Positions 40,597-50,297 of a DNA stretch of 64,000 bases are shown here, in pieces. Both the position numbers and the translations under genes were made by a program. The number at the start of each line of letters is the position of its first letter. Position 1 is the first letter of the stretch. The notes below the pieces were generated by a model. It was not told the DNA's origin, did not search any database, and saw only the letters and a program-made list of their open reading frames with translations. Source of the stretch: JAIQFL01 sp035295745 (lineage in GTDB: Bacteria > Acidobacteriota > Terriglobia > Bryobacterales > Bryobacteraceae); assembly GCA_035295745.1 (NCBI GenBank), contig DATGIL010000102.1:310001-374000 (forward strand), given 5' to 3'.

Positions 40597-42276
40597 TTGC
40601 GGGTAGCAACCAGGCGGCTGACTTTGAGCGTTCTCGCACTGCTGATGTGCGCCGAAGGCCAGACGCCTGGCACCGCTCCTGGCAACAGCAGCAATCCTTG
40701 CTCTACTGGCGATTCGTGCTACACGCCGGCACGCGGACCGAACTGCCCGAAGGTCCGTTTTGGATGGGGCAATTGTCCTGGGAGCCGGCAGGCGTGCGAT
40801 TGGTGCTACGGTCCCAACGGAGTCTTTGCATATTCCCCGCGGGGCAGCGTCTACACACTGGAATCGGGGTGCAGCCAATTCGGCCCCAGCACCACCTGGT
40901 CGACGAAGAATGCGCAATCGGCACGCATGATGACCAATGCCGGCGGCAACTGCACCGGCGACGGGCGCGGCGGATACAACTGCACGAATGTGGATCCGGC
41001 GCGATACAAGCAGCAGGCCGCGAATTGCGGTAATCAGCAATCTGCCGCCACCTTCACCTACTTCTACATCAACGGCATCAATACGCCGCGCAGCAACGCC
41101 GACTGGCGGGGCAGTTGCCAGTCGGAACACGATACCGTAGGAATCAACCTGGTGGGAGATTCCAGCGTCTCGAATTCACGCATCCCGCAGGCGCAAGGCA
41201 CGTCCAGCATCAAGGTGGGCAGTGAGACGGACGTCATGTACGGCCTGACCTGCAATCCGTCCGGGCAGGACCCGCTCTTCGGCGACTGGATCGCACAGAA
41301 CTGTTCGTCCAAGCCCGGCGGACTGATTGGCGTGGCCTGCGATCAGCTCAAATCGATTAACAATTTTCGCGCCGGCGGTGGCGCCGGTTTGACGCCCGGC
41401 GACGTTTGGGAGTGCGCCCGGCAGGCCATCAGCTTTCCGGCGCTTGTGCCTCAACCTCGCGGCTTCGACATCCAGAATACGGCGCTGGATCAGACAGTGC
41501 AGCAGGTCGTAAACGTTATCCTTTCCGCGTACCAGAAGGAACAGAGCGGCGGCAACCAGAGCAAGAACTATTTCATCGTAGTGGCGCATTCACAGGGCAA
41601 TTTTTTCGCGGAGGGGGTCGGATATAATCTGCTGAATTTCCAGGGGCAGACGGGGCGCGACATCTTTGCCAAGAGGTTGGGAATGGTCTCACTGGGTTCG
41701 CCCACCAGCTATGGCACGCTGCGGCTGGGAGACCCCACACGCGCCTTCGTTTCGAGCAAGATTGTGCACCATACCCGCGCCGATGACGCTATCAACATTG
41801 TCACTACCATCAATCAGATCCTGGGCGGCTATGGCGTGACTGGTAAGCAACCGTGGCCGATCAACGATCCCCCGCTGTGGCCGTGGCCGCCGTCGCAGCC
41901 TGCGCAGAGCCTCTTTACGCGCGATCAACTGGCATTCCCGTGCAACGGGTTACGAGGCTACATTGCGGGACAGAATTGCGACCCGTTCAGTGCTACGTTC
42001 TGGCGGCGCCTGCAATACAACGCAGGCAGTGGAGTGAGCAATCCCGAGCTCTACACGCCAATGATGAACTCGCATTTGCTCGACAATTACCTGGATACGC
42101 CCACCGCGACGCGCCCGGGAATCTATCTTCCGCTCGAACCACAGTTGCTGCCATTCGCCGTCTCCCCAAAGACCACATCGGTTTTGAATTGCATCCGCCG
42201 CGACTTGCAGCAGCTCAAGACCAACCTGCTGAATGGCACGTCGACCCCGGTCGCCACCCAGTGCTCTGCGCAGTGA
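40597..42276 (+). CDS. Secreted Cys-rich alpha/beta-hydrolase-like (lipase-type) protein
   Basis: 559 aa from a TTG with AGGGAG 8 bp upstream; signal peptide about 1-21. Residues 30-150 contain at least ten cysteines in a small disulfide-rich module ('NPCSTGDSCYTPARGPNCPKV', 'CDWCYGPNG'). The second half holds the lipase-type elbow 'YFIVVAHSQGNFFAEGVGYNLL' (AHSQGN, Ser about 332), then 'RLGMVSLGSPTSYG' and 'VHHTRADDAINI' that could supply Asp. An HxLLDNY region ('SHLLDNYL') may give the His. The hydrolase assignment rests on this order; substrate unknown. Confidence 0.7.
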   Translation: MRVATRRLTLSVLALLMCAEGQTPGTAPGNSSNPCSTGDSCYTPARGPNCPKVRFGWGNCPGSRQACDWCYGPNGVFAYSPRGSVYTLESGCSQFGPSTTWSTKNAQSARMMTNAGGNCTGDGRGGYNCTNVDPARYKQQAANCGNQQSAATFTYFYINGINTPRSNADWRGSCQSEHDTVGINLVGDSSVSNSRIPQAQGTSSIKVGSETDVMYGLTCNPSGQDPLFGDWIAQNCSSKPGGLIGVACDQLKSINNFRAGGGAGLTPGDVWECARQAISFPALVPQPRGFDIQNTALDQTVQQVVNVILSAYQKEQSGGNQSKNYFIVVAHSQGNFFAEGVGYNLLNFQGQTGRDIFAKRLGMVSLGSPTSYGTLRLGDPTRAFVSSKIVHHTRADDAINIVTTINQILGGYGVTGKQPWPINDPPLWPWPPSQPAQSLFTRDQLAFPCNGLRGYIAGQNCDPFSATFWRRLQYNAGSGVSNPELYTPMMNSHLLDNYLDTPTATRPGIYLPLEPQLLPFAVSPKTTSVLNCIRRDLQQLKTNLLNGTSTPVATQCSAQ

Positions 42277-42317
42277 AACGCCGGTAACCTTTCCGCGGGC
42301 GCGGAGTAGCAAACACT

Positions 42318-44813
42318 ATGCCGCATCTCCAACAGGACTTGCACTACGCTGTCCGGAGCTTCCGTAAATCCCCGGTTTTCACCATCATCGCCGTTCTGTC
42401 CCTGGCGCTGGGAATCGGCGCCAATACCGCCATCTTCAGCCTGATCGACCAGATCCTTTTACGCCTGCTCCCGGTGCAGAATCCGCAGCAACTGGTGGTG
42501 CTCTCCGGCAAGGGCCGTCACTACGGCGGCAACGACGGCCGCAATTCGTTGTCGTATCCGATGTACCGGGATCTTCGCGACGGCAACCAGGTCTTTAGCG
42601 GCCTGCTGTGCCGTAACCGGCAGCGGGTGATCGTGGGAGTCGAACAGCAGAGTGAGGCGGGTATCGCCGAACTCGTCTCCGGCAATTATTACGCGGTGCT
42701 GGGCGTGAGGCCGGCGATCGGCCGGATGCTCGCCGATGCTGACGATCAGCGCACCACGGGGAGCTCTTCGGTGGTCCTCAGCTACGCCTACTGGAAATCG
42801 CGTTTCGCGGGCGACCTCGCCATTCTGGGGCAGACAATTCGCGTCAACACCAACCCCTACACGATAGTAGGCGTCTCTGCACCGGGGTTCGACGGCATGG
42901 AGCCCGGCATTCCGGCACAGATTTTCCTGCCTATGGCGACGGCGCCAAATGTTCGCACCGGCACGAACATGCTGGATCGTCGAAGCCGATGGGTCAACGT
43001 ATATGGGCGGCTGAAGCCCGGAGTCAACGTGGCGCTGGCGCGCGCAGGATTGCAGCCCCTGTTTCACCAGATCATCGAGATGGAGGTGCAGCAGCCACCC
43101 TTCCGCAACGCAAGTCCCTATGACAAGGAGCAGTTTCTGCGCATGTCGATGGAGGTGGCGCCCGGATCGCAGGGCAACACCACCTTGCGACGTCAATTTG
43201 AGGCGCCGCTCGAGGTGCTGATGGGCGTGGTGGGCCTGGTGCTGTTGATCGCGTGTGCAAATCTGGCAAGCCTGATGACGGCGCGCGCCACCTCGCGGCA
43301 AAAGGAGATCGCGATTCGGCTGGCGATGGGCGCTAGCCGCGGCCGCATGATTCAGCAACTGCTGACTGAGAGCCTGCTGCTCTCGGCAGCGGGAGCAATT
43401 GCCGCCATGGCCCTCGCAGGCGTGATGGTCAAGGGACTGCTCGCGTTCCTTCCGGCCAGTTTGACGGGCTACACGATCTCCAGCACGCCGGACTATCGGG
43501 TGCTCGCGTTCACGTTCGGCCTGGCGCTGCTCACAGGTGTCGCGTTCGGGCTCGCGCCGGCTCTGCAATCCACCAAACCGAACATCGCCCCGACCCTGAA
43601 AGATCAGGCCGGTAATGTGATGGGAGGCACCGCGCAGGCCAGCTTCCGCAAGATGCTGGTGGCGGCCCAGGTGACGCTGTCTTTACTGCTGCTGATCGGC
43701 GCGGGGTTGTTCGTGCGAAGCCTGGCAAACCTCCGATCGTTGAATCCGGGCTTTCATACGGAGAATCTGATCCAGTTCACGGTCTCTCCGCGTTCGGTGG
43801 GCTACGATGGGGTGCGCATCCGTGCGTTCTATCAGCGGCTGGAAGATCGTCTGCGGGGTCTCCCCGGCGTGCGTGCGGCTGGACTCGCCCGCGTGCAGGT
43901 GCTGGCGAATGACGAATGGGACGAGGGCATCACTCTGGAAGGCCACCAGCCCAAGCCGGGTGAGGAGTTGGATCCCCACATGAATTTTGTGAGCCCCGGC
44001 TACTTTGAGACGCTGGGCATTCCGCTGGTGGCGGGGCGTGGTTTCACCTTCAAGGACGACGCCAATGCGCCGCGTGTGGCCCTAGTCAACGCCGCCTTCG
44101 CCAAACGATACTTCGGCGACGGCATCGCCGTGGGCCATCACGTCGGAATGGGCATCGATCCCGGTACTCCCATGAATATCGAGATTGTCGGCGTAGTTGG
44201 CGATACGCGCTACGAAAGCCTGCGCGACGAGATACCGCTCGAGATGTTCCTCTGCACAGCTCAGCGTGCAGACCAGGTGATCACGGCATACGTCCGCACG
44301 ATTCACGACGCCGAAACCGAGTTTCACACGATTCGCGCAGTGGTGCACGAACTGGACCCCAATCTGCCCGCGACCAACATGAAGACGCTCGACAGCCAGA
44401 TCAACGATTCGCTCATTTCGGAACGTATGATCGCGACTTTGTCTACAATTTTCGGGGCACTGGCCACGGTGCTCGCCATCATCGGGCTGTACGGCGTGAT
44501 GGCATACATGGTGGCTCGGCGCGCGCGGGAAATCGGCATTCGCATGGCGCTGGGCGCGAAGGCCGGGACGGTGGTTTGGATGGTGATGCGAGAGGTGCTG
44601 ATTCTGGTGACCGCCGGGATGGCGATCGGCCTGCCCACGGCTCTCGCGCTGACGCGGCTGGTGAAGTCTCAGCTTTACGGGATTGCTCCGAACGACCCGG
44701 CATCGCTCGCGCTGGCATCATTGGCGCTGTTCCTGGTGGCCATGGTGGCCGGATATGTTCCAGCACGCCGTGCCGCGGCGTACGATCCCGTTCGGGTGCT
44801 GCGCTCCGAGTAG
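42318..44813 (+). CDS. ADOP-type ABC permease (duplicated MacB/FtsX), copy 1
   Basis: 831 aa, GGAG before the ATG. An N-terminal TM (about 18-45: 'SPVFTIIAVLSLALGIGANTAIFSLI') is followed by a MacB periplasmic core (about 50-260) and an FtsX block of TMs (about 285-430); a second periplasmic domain (about 470-680) and second FtsX block follow ('LATVLAIIGLYGVMAYMVARRAREIGIRMALGAK', about 710-820), ending 'ARRAAAYDPVRVLRSE'. This is the acidobacterial duplicated orphan permease architecture: two fused permease halves and no ATPase. The ATPase partner is not in the window. Proposed role: efflux or lipoprotein transport, by analogy with MacB. Confidence 0.95.
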   Translation: MPHLQQDLHYAVRSFRKSPVFTIIAVLSLALGIGANTAIFSLIDQILLRLLPVQNPQQLVVLSGKGRHYGGNDGRNSLSYPMYRDLRDGNQVFSGLLCRNRQRVIVGVEQQSEAGIAELVSGNYYAVLGVRPAIGRMLADADDQRTTGSSSVVLSYAYWKSRFAGDLAILGQTIRVNTNPYTIVGVSAPGFDGMEPGIPAQIFLPMATAPNVRTGTNMLDRRSRWVNVYGRLKPGVNVALARAGLQPLFHQIIEMEVQQPPFRNASPYDKEQFLRMSMEVAPGSQGNTTLRRQFEAPLEVLMGVVGLVLLIACANLASLMTARATSRQKEIAIRLAMGASRGRMIQQLLTESLLLSAAGAIAAMALAGVMVKGLLAFLPASLTGYTISSTPDYRVLAFTFGLALLTGVAFGLAPALQSTKPNIAPTLKDQAGNVMGGTAQASFRKMLVAAQVTLSLLLLIGAGLFVRSLANLRSLNPGFHTENLIQFTVSPRSVGYDGVRIRAFYQRLEDRLRGLPGVRAAGLARVQVLANDEWDEGITLEGHQPKPGEELDPHMNFVSPGYFETLGIPLVAGRGFTFKDDANAPRVALVNAAFAKRYFGDGIAVGHHVGMGIDPGTPMNIEIVGVVGDTRYESLRDEIPLEMFLCTAQRADQVITAYVRTIHDAETEFHTIRAVVHELDPNLPATNMKTLDSQINDSLISERMIATLSTIFGALATVLAIIGLYGVMAYMVARRAREIGIRMALGAKAGTVVWMVMREVLILVTAGMAIGLPTALALTRLVKSQLYGIAPNDPASLALASLALFLVAMVAGYVPARRAAAYDPVRVLRSE

Positions 44814-44875
44814 GGCGGGCGGGGCGGCGTGACACAAGGTAAACTGGAATTTCCGATACGAGCATCGGGATTTCC

Positions 44876-45475
44876 ATGGATCGCGCACGTTACTACGCCG
44901 CCCTTCTGCTGTTGATGACTGCTCCAGGCGGGATCCTGTACTGGTTCTCCATCCACCCGTTCATTTCGTTCTGGCGGAAAGTGGGTCCGGCGGCCACGCT
45001 GGCGATTCATTTCGCCCTAATCGGGCTGCTGGCTTGCGTCATGGTGTGGCTGCGAGTAGTGCTCCTGACAGTGGAGTTTGGCACCCACGCCTGGTTGATC
45101 GCGCCGGCGGCGGCGCTGTTTGTCTGCTCGCTCGCGCTGCGCATTCAGATTTCCGGCCATCTCACGGGCCGCATCCTAATGGGGGTCCCGGAAATCGCGC
45201 CGGACAGCAGTCCCGCGCCGCTGCTGATGGAAGGTCCGTTTGCGCGAGTCCGCAATCCTCGCTATTTGCAGATCATCCTGGCGATTCTGGCCTGCGCGCT
45301 GTTTAGCGACTATCTGGCCGCTTATGTGGTGTTGGCGGCCTCTATGATTATGCTGCGAACGGTGATCTGGATGGAGGAGAAGGAACTCCGTATCCGCTTT
45401 GGCAAGGCCTACGACGAGTATTGCGCGCGCGTGCCTCGCCTTTTCCCGAAGCTCTGGGTGGAGGCGCCCCGTTGA
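44876..45475 (+). CDS. ICMT/PEMT-type membrane methyltransferase
   Basis: 199 aa with five or six TM helices (about 7-30, 40-62, 67-90, 124-160). The C-terminal signature 'GPFARVRNPRYLQIILAIL ... EEKELRIRFGKAYDEYCARVPRLFP' is that of isoprenylcysteine carboxyl methyltransferase/phospholipid methyltransferase proteins: the 'RxPxY' and 'EExxLxxxFGxxYxxYxxxVxR' motifs bind S-adenosylmethionine. The substrate in bacteria is uncertain (lipid or small hydrophobic acceptor). Its TGA overlaps the TTG start of the Ser/Thr kinase, so the two are translationally coupled. Confidence 0.88.
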   Translation: MDRARYYAALLLLMTAPGGILYWFSIHPFISFWRKVGPAATLAIHFALIGLLACVMVWLRVVLLTVEFGTHAWLIAPAAALFVCSLALRIQISGHLTGRILMGVPEIAPDSSPAPLLMEGPFARVRNPRYLQIILAILACALFSDYLAAYVVLAASMIMLRTVIWMEEKELRIRFGKAYDEYCARVPRLFPKLWVEAPR

Positions 45476-46266
45476 TTGGAGAAGTAGTCGGCCGCTACCG
45501 GGTTTTGCAGGAGATCGGCAAGGGATCGATGGGGGTGGTGTACAAGGCGCAGGACACGTTCCTGGGTCGCTATGCTGCTTTGAAACTCATCGCGGAGAAG
45601 TATCTGGAGGACCGCGAGGCTCTGGGACGCTTCGAACGCGAAGGAGAGGCCGCGTTGGTTCTGCGCCATCCGAACATCTGTACGGTCTTCGAGACGGGGC
45701 GTTGGCGCAGCCGGCCATACCTGGCGATGGAGTTTCTGGACGGCAAGCCCCTCACCGAGAAGATCGGTGCCGGAAGCATGGGCCTGCAGGAAGTCCTGTG
45801 CATCGCGATTCCAGTGGCGGGAGCACTGGAGGCGGCACACAAGCTGGGAATTGTTCATCGCGACATCAAGCCGGCGAATCTGTTCGTGACATCGCGAGGG
45901 CAGGTGAAGGTTCTGGATTTCGGCCTCGCCAAGATGAAGCGCCGTCACCTCGCGCCGTTGGGTGATGATACTGCGACGGTGGCCACGTTCGTCACGATGC
46001 CAGGGACGCTCCTGGGGACCTATGCTTACATGGCGCCGGAGCAGGTACGCGGCGAAGCGGTGGATGGACGGGCAGATCTCTACTCATTCGGAGTGGTGCT
46101 TTATGAACTGGCTACTGGCAGGTTGCCGGTCCGCGGCGCGCCACTGGCTCCGCTGCCGGCTGGCCTGGCTCCGGTGATTGCGAAATTGATCGCCCCTGAG
46201 CGTGACGCACGCTATCGCGACGCGAGCGAGGCGCGGGCCGTGCTGGAAAATCTGCGGGCAGGTTGA
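45472..46266 (+). CDS. Eukaryote-like Ser/Thr protein kinase, kinase domain only
   Basis: 264 aa from a TTG that overlaps the methyltransferase stop, with GGAGG 7 bp upstream; the frame continues upstream inside the previous gene. All kinase motifs are present: GKGSMG (16-21), Lys38 in 'AALKLI', HRDIKPAN (129-136), DFGLAK (149-154), activation-loop 'GTYAYMAPEQVRG' and 'DGRADLYSFGVVLYELATG'. It ends soon after the kinase core, without the TM segment or PASTA/WD/TPR sensor domains usual in this class, so its input must come from elsewhere. Coupling to a membrane methyltransferase is unusual. Active enzyme predicted. Confidence 0.93.
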   Translation: MIGEVVGRYRVLQEIGKGSMGVVYKAQDTFLGRYAALKLIAEKYLEDREALGRFEREGEAALVLRHPNICTVFETGRWRSRPYLAMEFLDGKPLTEKIGAGSMGLQEVLCIAIPVAGALEAAHKLGIVHRDIKPANLFVTSRGQVKVLDFGLAKMKRRHLAPLGDDTATVATFVTMPGTLLGTYAYMAPEQVRGEAVDGRADLYSFGVVLYELATGRLPVRGAPLAPLPAGLAPVIAKLIAPERDARYRDASEARAVLENLRAG

Positions 46267-46295
46267 GCCCTTTCTGAGAGGCGATTCCGGTCCGC

Positions 46296-47774
46296 TTACT
46301 GCTTCTTGGTCTGCTTGCGAACCTGCTCGAAGTACTGCTCGACGTAACTCTGAAGCGCGACCGGGATTTCGTCGCGATTAATCTGGGCGCCGTTCTGACT
46401 GTGCTGCACGCCGCGCTGGGCGTATTGCGTGCGCAACTGCTGGCTGGTGTTCTGGACCTCGAGGGTGGCCTCACCAGTCAGGTTGGCTGAGCGCTTTCCG
46501 AAGATCTCGCTGATCTTGCCCATTGCCGCGAGTTGCTCGGCTTGCTTGATGCTCTTGTCGCCGTCCTGGCTGCCTATGCCACTGCCGGGCTGTTTACTGG
46601 GCTGCTGATTTTCGCTCTTGCCGTTGCCTTTGCCCTGGGAGTCCTGCTGGTTCTGGGCCTCGTCACTGGCTTGGCCTTCCTGGGCGTCAGCTTGCTGGCC
46701 GCCGTTTTGCTGCTGCCCGTCCTTGCCATTCTGTTGCTTGTTGCCGCTCTGCTGTTTGCCCTGGGCGCCCTTCTGGTCGTTGGACGCCTGCTGCTGGTTA
46801 TTGGACTGGTTCTGCTGCGGCTTCATCTTCGAAAGCAGGTTTTGCACGGCATCCTTGACCTTGCTCATCAGGCTGGAGCCATCGCCGGAACTTTGAGAAT
46901 CCTGCTTGGCATTGGGATCTTGCTTCGGATCGGACTTGCTGTCGCCCTTTTGGCCGTTAGGATTCTCACCTTCCGCCGAGTGATCTTCGCCTTGCCCGTC
47001 CTTCTGCTCCCCATCCGATTTTTCACCCTCTTCGGACTGCTTCTTCGCGTCGCTATTGAGAGCCTTGGCATCCCCAGGCGCCTCTTTCGATTCCGCCGAT
47101 TCCTCGGAAGCGTTGGATGCCTGGTTCTCGTCCTGCTGGCCTGATTTCTGGTCCTGGTCCTGCGCGCTGTCACCGCTGTTGTCCGGCTCCATCACGGGAT
47201 CGGGTTGTTTCAGATGTCGGTCGTTGGCGGCGCGCTGGGCGGGCGGTTGGTTATCGAGCGATTGCCCAAGAATCGTCGCGAGGGGCGGCTTGAGGTCGAG
47301 GCTGCGGGTAAGGCCGTAGCGCAAGGCAAACAAGCTGGACGCCACCAGAACCAGCACGGCCATGAGATACGCTGTGCGCGGCATGGTGAACGGAACCGCA
47401 CGGCGCACATCCACGGAACCAGCCATACGGTCCGCGTCGCTATACTGCAGCGCACGCACTTCAGGGGAGACGTTCCGGGCGGCATCCTCCTGGCTGTAGT
47501 AAAGCGCGGTGGAAAGCGAATCGTGCAATTCCATCCGGCGGTCGATAATCTGAGCCGCGAGGTAGGGGGAGGGGACGCGCGCCCGGGCGCGGAAGAATCC
47601 GATCAGGGCGGCAACCACTGGAATGAGCAGGATCCATTGCCAGTTGAGGATCTGGGATCCGACCAACAACAATAGAATGAAAGCGACTAGCGCGGCGCTG
47701 GCGGCATTCGCCCCTTGCGCCAACAGTTCGTTGCCGAAGAGGCGTCGCCTTGCCCGGCGGACTAAGTTTAACAC
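46296..47774 (-). CDS. Membrane protein with long disordered Gln/Ser/Asp-rich region
   Basis: 492 aa from a GTG with GGGAGGA upstream. Three TM helices: two close together (about 27-65) and one near 135-155. The first soluble loop holds 'LAAQIIDRRMELHDSLSTALYYS', which I associate with DUF4175-type proteins. Residues 180-415 are extreme low complexity (Gln, Ser, Asp, Lys, Glu, Gly) and surely disordered, with 'SLMSKVKDAVQNLLSKMKPQ' as one helical island. A helical end (about 420-492: 'QSYVEQYFEQVRKQTKKQ') closes the protein. DUF4175 family members are also TM proteins with Gln-rich tails. It is convergent with the kinase gene. Function unknown. Confidence 0.85.
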   Translation of the reverse strand: MLNLVRRARRRLFGNELLAQGANAASAALVAFILLLLVGSQILNWQWILLIPVVAALIGFFRARARVPSPYLAAQIIDRRMELHDSLSTALYYSQEDAARNVSPEVRALQYSDADRMAGSVDVRRAVPFTMPRTAYLMAVLVLVASSLFALRYGLTRSLDLKPPLATILGQSLDNQPPAQRAANDRHLKQPDPVMEPDNSGDSAQDQDQKSGQQDENQASNASEESAESKEAPGDAKALNSDAKKQSEEGEKSDGEQKDGQGEDHSAEGENPNGQKGDSKSDPKQDPNAKQDSQSSGDGSSLMSKVKDAVQNLLSKMKPQQNQSNNQQQASNDQKGAQGKQQSGNKQQNGKDGQQQNGGQQADAQEGQASDEAQNQQDSQGKGNGKSENQQPSKQPGSGIGSQDGDKSIKQAEQLAAMGKISEIFGKRSANLTGEATLEVQNTSQQLRTQYAQRGVQHSQNGAQINRDEIPVALQSYVEQYFEQVRKQTKKQ

Positions 47775-48087
47775 TGTCCTCCCTCGTGCGCGATCGCGCC
47801 ATGGCCGGGGACGATGAGGTTCCCCGCATCCAAGTTTATTTTTAATACTATCATTTTTGTGACGGTCGTTAACCGCAACCGCCCTCTACGCTCCGATTTG
47901 CCGTAAATCGGCGCTGCAACAAGCCCCGTGCGAGGCATCACGTCCAGCCGGGCCAGCACTACTGAAACTTCGAAAAGGGCTGTAACGACCCTTCCGCCAG
48001 AACAAGTCGTAGCAAGCGATCCTCCGAACCGAAGGTCACCAGCGTAAAATAGGTAAGGAGAGCCCCCCTCCCCGAAGGACCAAGTTT
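47775..48087. other. Divergent promoter region with a small hairpin
   Basis: 313 bp between the disordered membrane protein (minus) and the NtrC-type regulator (plus). It contains CCGATTT-GCCGT-AAATCGG, a 7-bp perfect stem, and AT-rich stretches near 47835-47865 that could hold the minus-strand promoter. No sigma54 -24/-12 element was recognised. Confidence 0.4.
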
Positions 48088-49530
48088 TTGAATCAACCCG
48101 TAAAAGTACTCATAGTCGATGACGAAGCCAGCCAACGAAGTGGTCTGGCTGCCATGGTTGCCTCCTGGGGCATGATCGCCGAAACAGCAGGCGATGGCCA
48201 GGAAGCGCTGAACAAACTGACGAGCTTTACTGCCGACGTCATCCTGACGGATTTGAACATGCCCAGGCTGGACGGCTTCGGATTTCTGCAGCGTCTGCAG
48301 GAATCCGGAGAGATGCCACCCACGATTGTGCTCACGGCGTACGGAAACGTCGAGACCGCCGTCAAAACGGTGCACGAACTAGGCGCCTACTGGTTCCTGG
48401 AAAAGCCGATTCAGCCGCGCAGTTTGGAAGTGCTGATTCGCCGCGCCGGCAATCATGCAGGTTTGCGGGCAGAGAAACGCAGTCTGGAACGCCAACTCAG
48501 CTACAAGGGATCGCTGGGCGAGTTGGTGGGCACTTCGCCCAAGATGCAGGAAATTTTTGCCCTGCTGCAGCAAGCCGGACCGAGTAAGGCTTGCGTCCTG
48601 ATTACCGGCGAGAGCGGTACCGGTAAGGAATTAATCGCGCGGACCCTCCACGCGCTGAGCCCGCGGAGGCAGGGGCCATTTGTGGCGATCAACTGCGCGG
48701 CATTGCCCGAGACATTGATCGAAAGCGAACTTTTCGGTCACGAAAAGGGCTCGTTTACAGGCGCCTCGGAACGGCGCGCCGGTTGTTTCGAGGTAGCACA
48801 GCATGGCACTCTGCTGCTGGATGAGATCGGGGAAATGCCGATGCCCACCCAAGCAAAATTGCTTCGGATTCTGGAGGACTCCCGCGTGCGGCGTTTGGGA
48901 GGCCGGACGGAATTTGAGGTCGACGTGCGGGTAGTGGCGGCTACGAATAAAGTGCCGGACGAAGCGGTACGCGGCGGCCATTTGAGAGAAGACCTGTTTT
49001 ACCGGCTGAACGTATTCCACGTTCATTTGCCTCCGTTGCGTGAGCGAAAGGATGATATTCAGCCGATTGCCGAGGCATTGCTGGTCGATCTGAACCGCAA
49101 GCACGAATGCCGGGTTGCGGAGATTTCGGCGGACGTGCTAGAAGCGCTGCAACGGCATAACTGGCCGGGAAATGTGCGCGAGCTGCGAAACGTGCTCGAG
49201 CGCGCGGTGATTCTGGCTGGTGAAGGGACGATCGAGTTGCCGCATCTGCCGGCCTTTTTACAGGCGCAGAGCGCTTCTCCAACTACTCCCGGAGCGGCGC
49301 CGGCGCCGGCTCTTGCTGGGCCACCGCCGTCGATCACTTCGATCGAGGAAGGGATTCGTTTCAACATCGGCACCACTGTGGAAGAAGCGGAGAAGGGTCT
49401 GATTCTACGAACGCTGGAACATACGCGGAATAACAAGACGCGGGCCGCGGAGATCCTGGGTATCAGCCTCAAAACCTTGCACAACAAACTGAAGGAGTAC
49501 GGAGCGAAGGAGTTCGGGGTCGGCGTATAG
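48088..49530 (+). CDS. Sigma54-dependent response regulator (NtrC/AtoC family)
   Basis: 480 aa from a TTG. Receiver domain about 5-120 with phospho-acceptor Asp55 in 'VILTDLNMPRLDG' and Lys in 'FLEKPIQP'. AAA+ domain about 143-375: Walker A 'GESGTGKE', the sigma54-contacting loop as GSFTGA ('HEKGSFTGASERR'), Walker B-type 'LLLDEIGEMP', 'VVAATNK' and the arginine finger region 'FYRLNVFHVHLPPLRERKDDI'. C-terminal Fis-type HTH ('TRAAEILGISLKTLHNKLKEYG', about 447-470). A Pro/Ala linker lies near 390-405. It should activate sigma54 promoters after phosphorylation; the cognate kinase is not in the window, so it is an orphan. Confidence 0.96.
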   Translation: MNQPVKVLIVDDEASQRSGLAAMVASWGMIAETAGDGQEALNKLTSFTADVILTDLNMPRLDGFGFLQRLQESGEMPPTIVLTAYGNVETAVKTVHELGAYWFLEKPIQPRSLEVLIRRAGNHAGLRAEKRSLERQLSYKGSLGELVGTSPKMQEIFALLQQAGPSKACVLITGESGTGKELIARTLHALSPRRQGPFVAINCAALPETLIESELFGHEKGSFTGASERRAGCFEVAQHGTLLLDEIGEMPMPTQAKLLRILEDSRVRRLGGRTEFEVDVRVVAATNKVPDEAVRGGHLREDLFYRLNVFHVHLPPLRERKDDIQPIAEALLVDLNRKHECRVAEISADVLEALQRHNWPGNVRELRNVLERAVILAGEGTIELPHLPAFLQAQSASPTTPGAAPAPALAGPPPSITSIEEGIRFNIGTTVEEAEKGLILRTLEHTRNNKTRAAEILGISLKTLHNKLKEYGAKEFGVGV

Positions 49531-49547
49531 GCCGCCCCCTTTCTGCT

Positions 49548-50297
49548 TTACCTGCCGGTGTGCAGGTTGTTGTGGATGGCGTAAAGGGCGAGTTCCAGGC
49601 GATCGGAAACGCCCAGCTTGTCGAAGATGTTGTGCAGGTGGTTCTTCACCGTCTGCTCGCTGATGAACATCTTCTCGGCCATTTCTTTATTCTTGAATCC
49701 TTGCGCCACCAGGGCCACGATTTCACGTTCGCGCTGGCTAAGCGGGGAACGCTCGCGATCGCGCGGCGCCGGCGACAACTGCTGGGGAGGAGGAGGCGCC
49801 TGGGCTGCTTCGTCCGCCGCAACGAACGTGCGAATCACGGCCGCGGTGGTGTGTGAATCGAGCCAGATCTCCCCGGCATGCACTTTGCGAATACTTTTGA
49901 TCAGTAACTCGGTGGCAGTCTGTTTGAGAACGATACCCGACGTCCCCAATTTCATCGCCTGAACAAATTCGTTCTTATCGTCAGATGCAGTGAGAACGAT
50001 GACTCGCGTTTTGTTTCTGGCGGCCTGCAACCGTTGCAGCGTGGCCAGCCCGTCGAGGCCGGGCATCTTCAGATCGAGCAAAAGGATATCGGGTTCGAAC
50101 TGCTGCAAGACGTCCAAAACCTGCCGTCCGTCCTGCGCCTGAGCTACGACTTCGAAATCCTCTTCCAGCGCCAGGAGCTTGCACAGGCCGTCACGGAAGA
50201 TGGGATGGTCGTCCGCAACCACAATACGAATCTTGGATTTGGTTGGAGTCCCCGTTCCCGCGATGGGTCCGTTGTTGCCGGTGTTGTTCTCAGGCAT
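49548..50297 (-). CDS. NarL/FixJ-type response regulator
   Basis: 249 aa. A Gly/Asn/Thr-rich start (1-21) precedes the receiver (about 22-140) with Asp29/Asp30, phospho-acceptor Asp75 ('DILLLDLKMPGLDG') and 'VLTASDD'. A Pro/Gln/Ala linker (about 160-180) leads to a LuxR HTH ('LSQREREIVALVAQGFKNKEMAEKMFISEQTVKNHLHNIFDKLGVSDR', about 187-235). It binds DNA as a dimer after phosphorylation. It converges with the NtrC-type gene and has no kinase neighbour. Target genes unknown. Confidence 0.95.
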   Translation of the reverse strand: MPENNTGNNGPIAGTGTPTKSKIRIVVADDHPIFRDGLCKLLALEEDFEVVAQAQDGRQVLDVLQQFEPDILLLDLKMPGLDGLATLQRLQAARNKTRVIVLTASDDKNEFVQAMKLGTSGIVLKQTATELLIKSIRKVHAGEIWLDSHTTAAVIRTFVAADEAAQAPPPPQQLSPAPRDRERSPLSQREREIVALVAQGFKNKEMAEKMFISEQTVKNHLHNIFDKLGVSDRLELALYAIHNNLHTGR

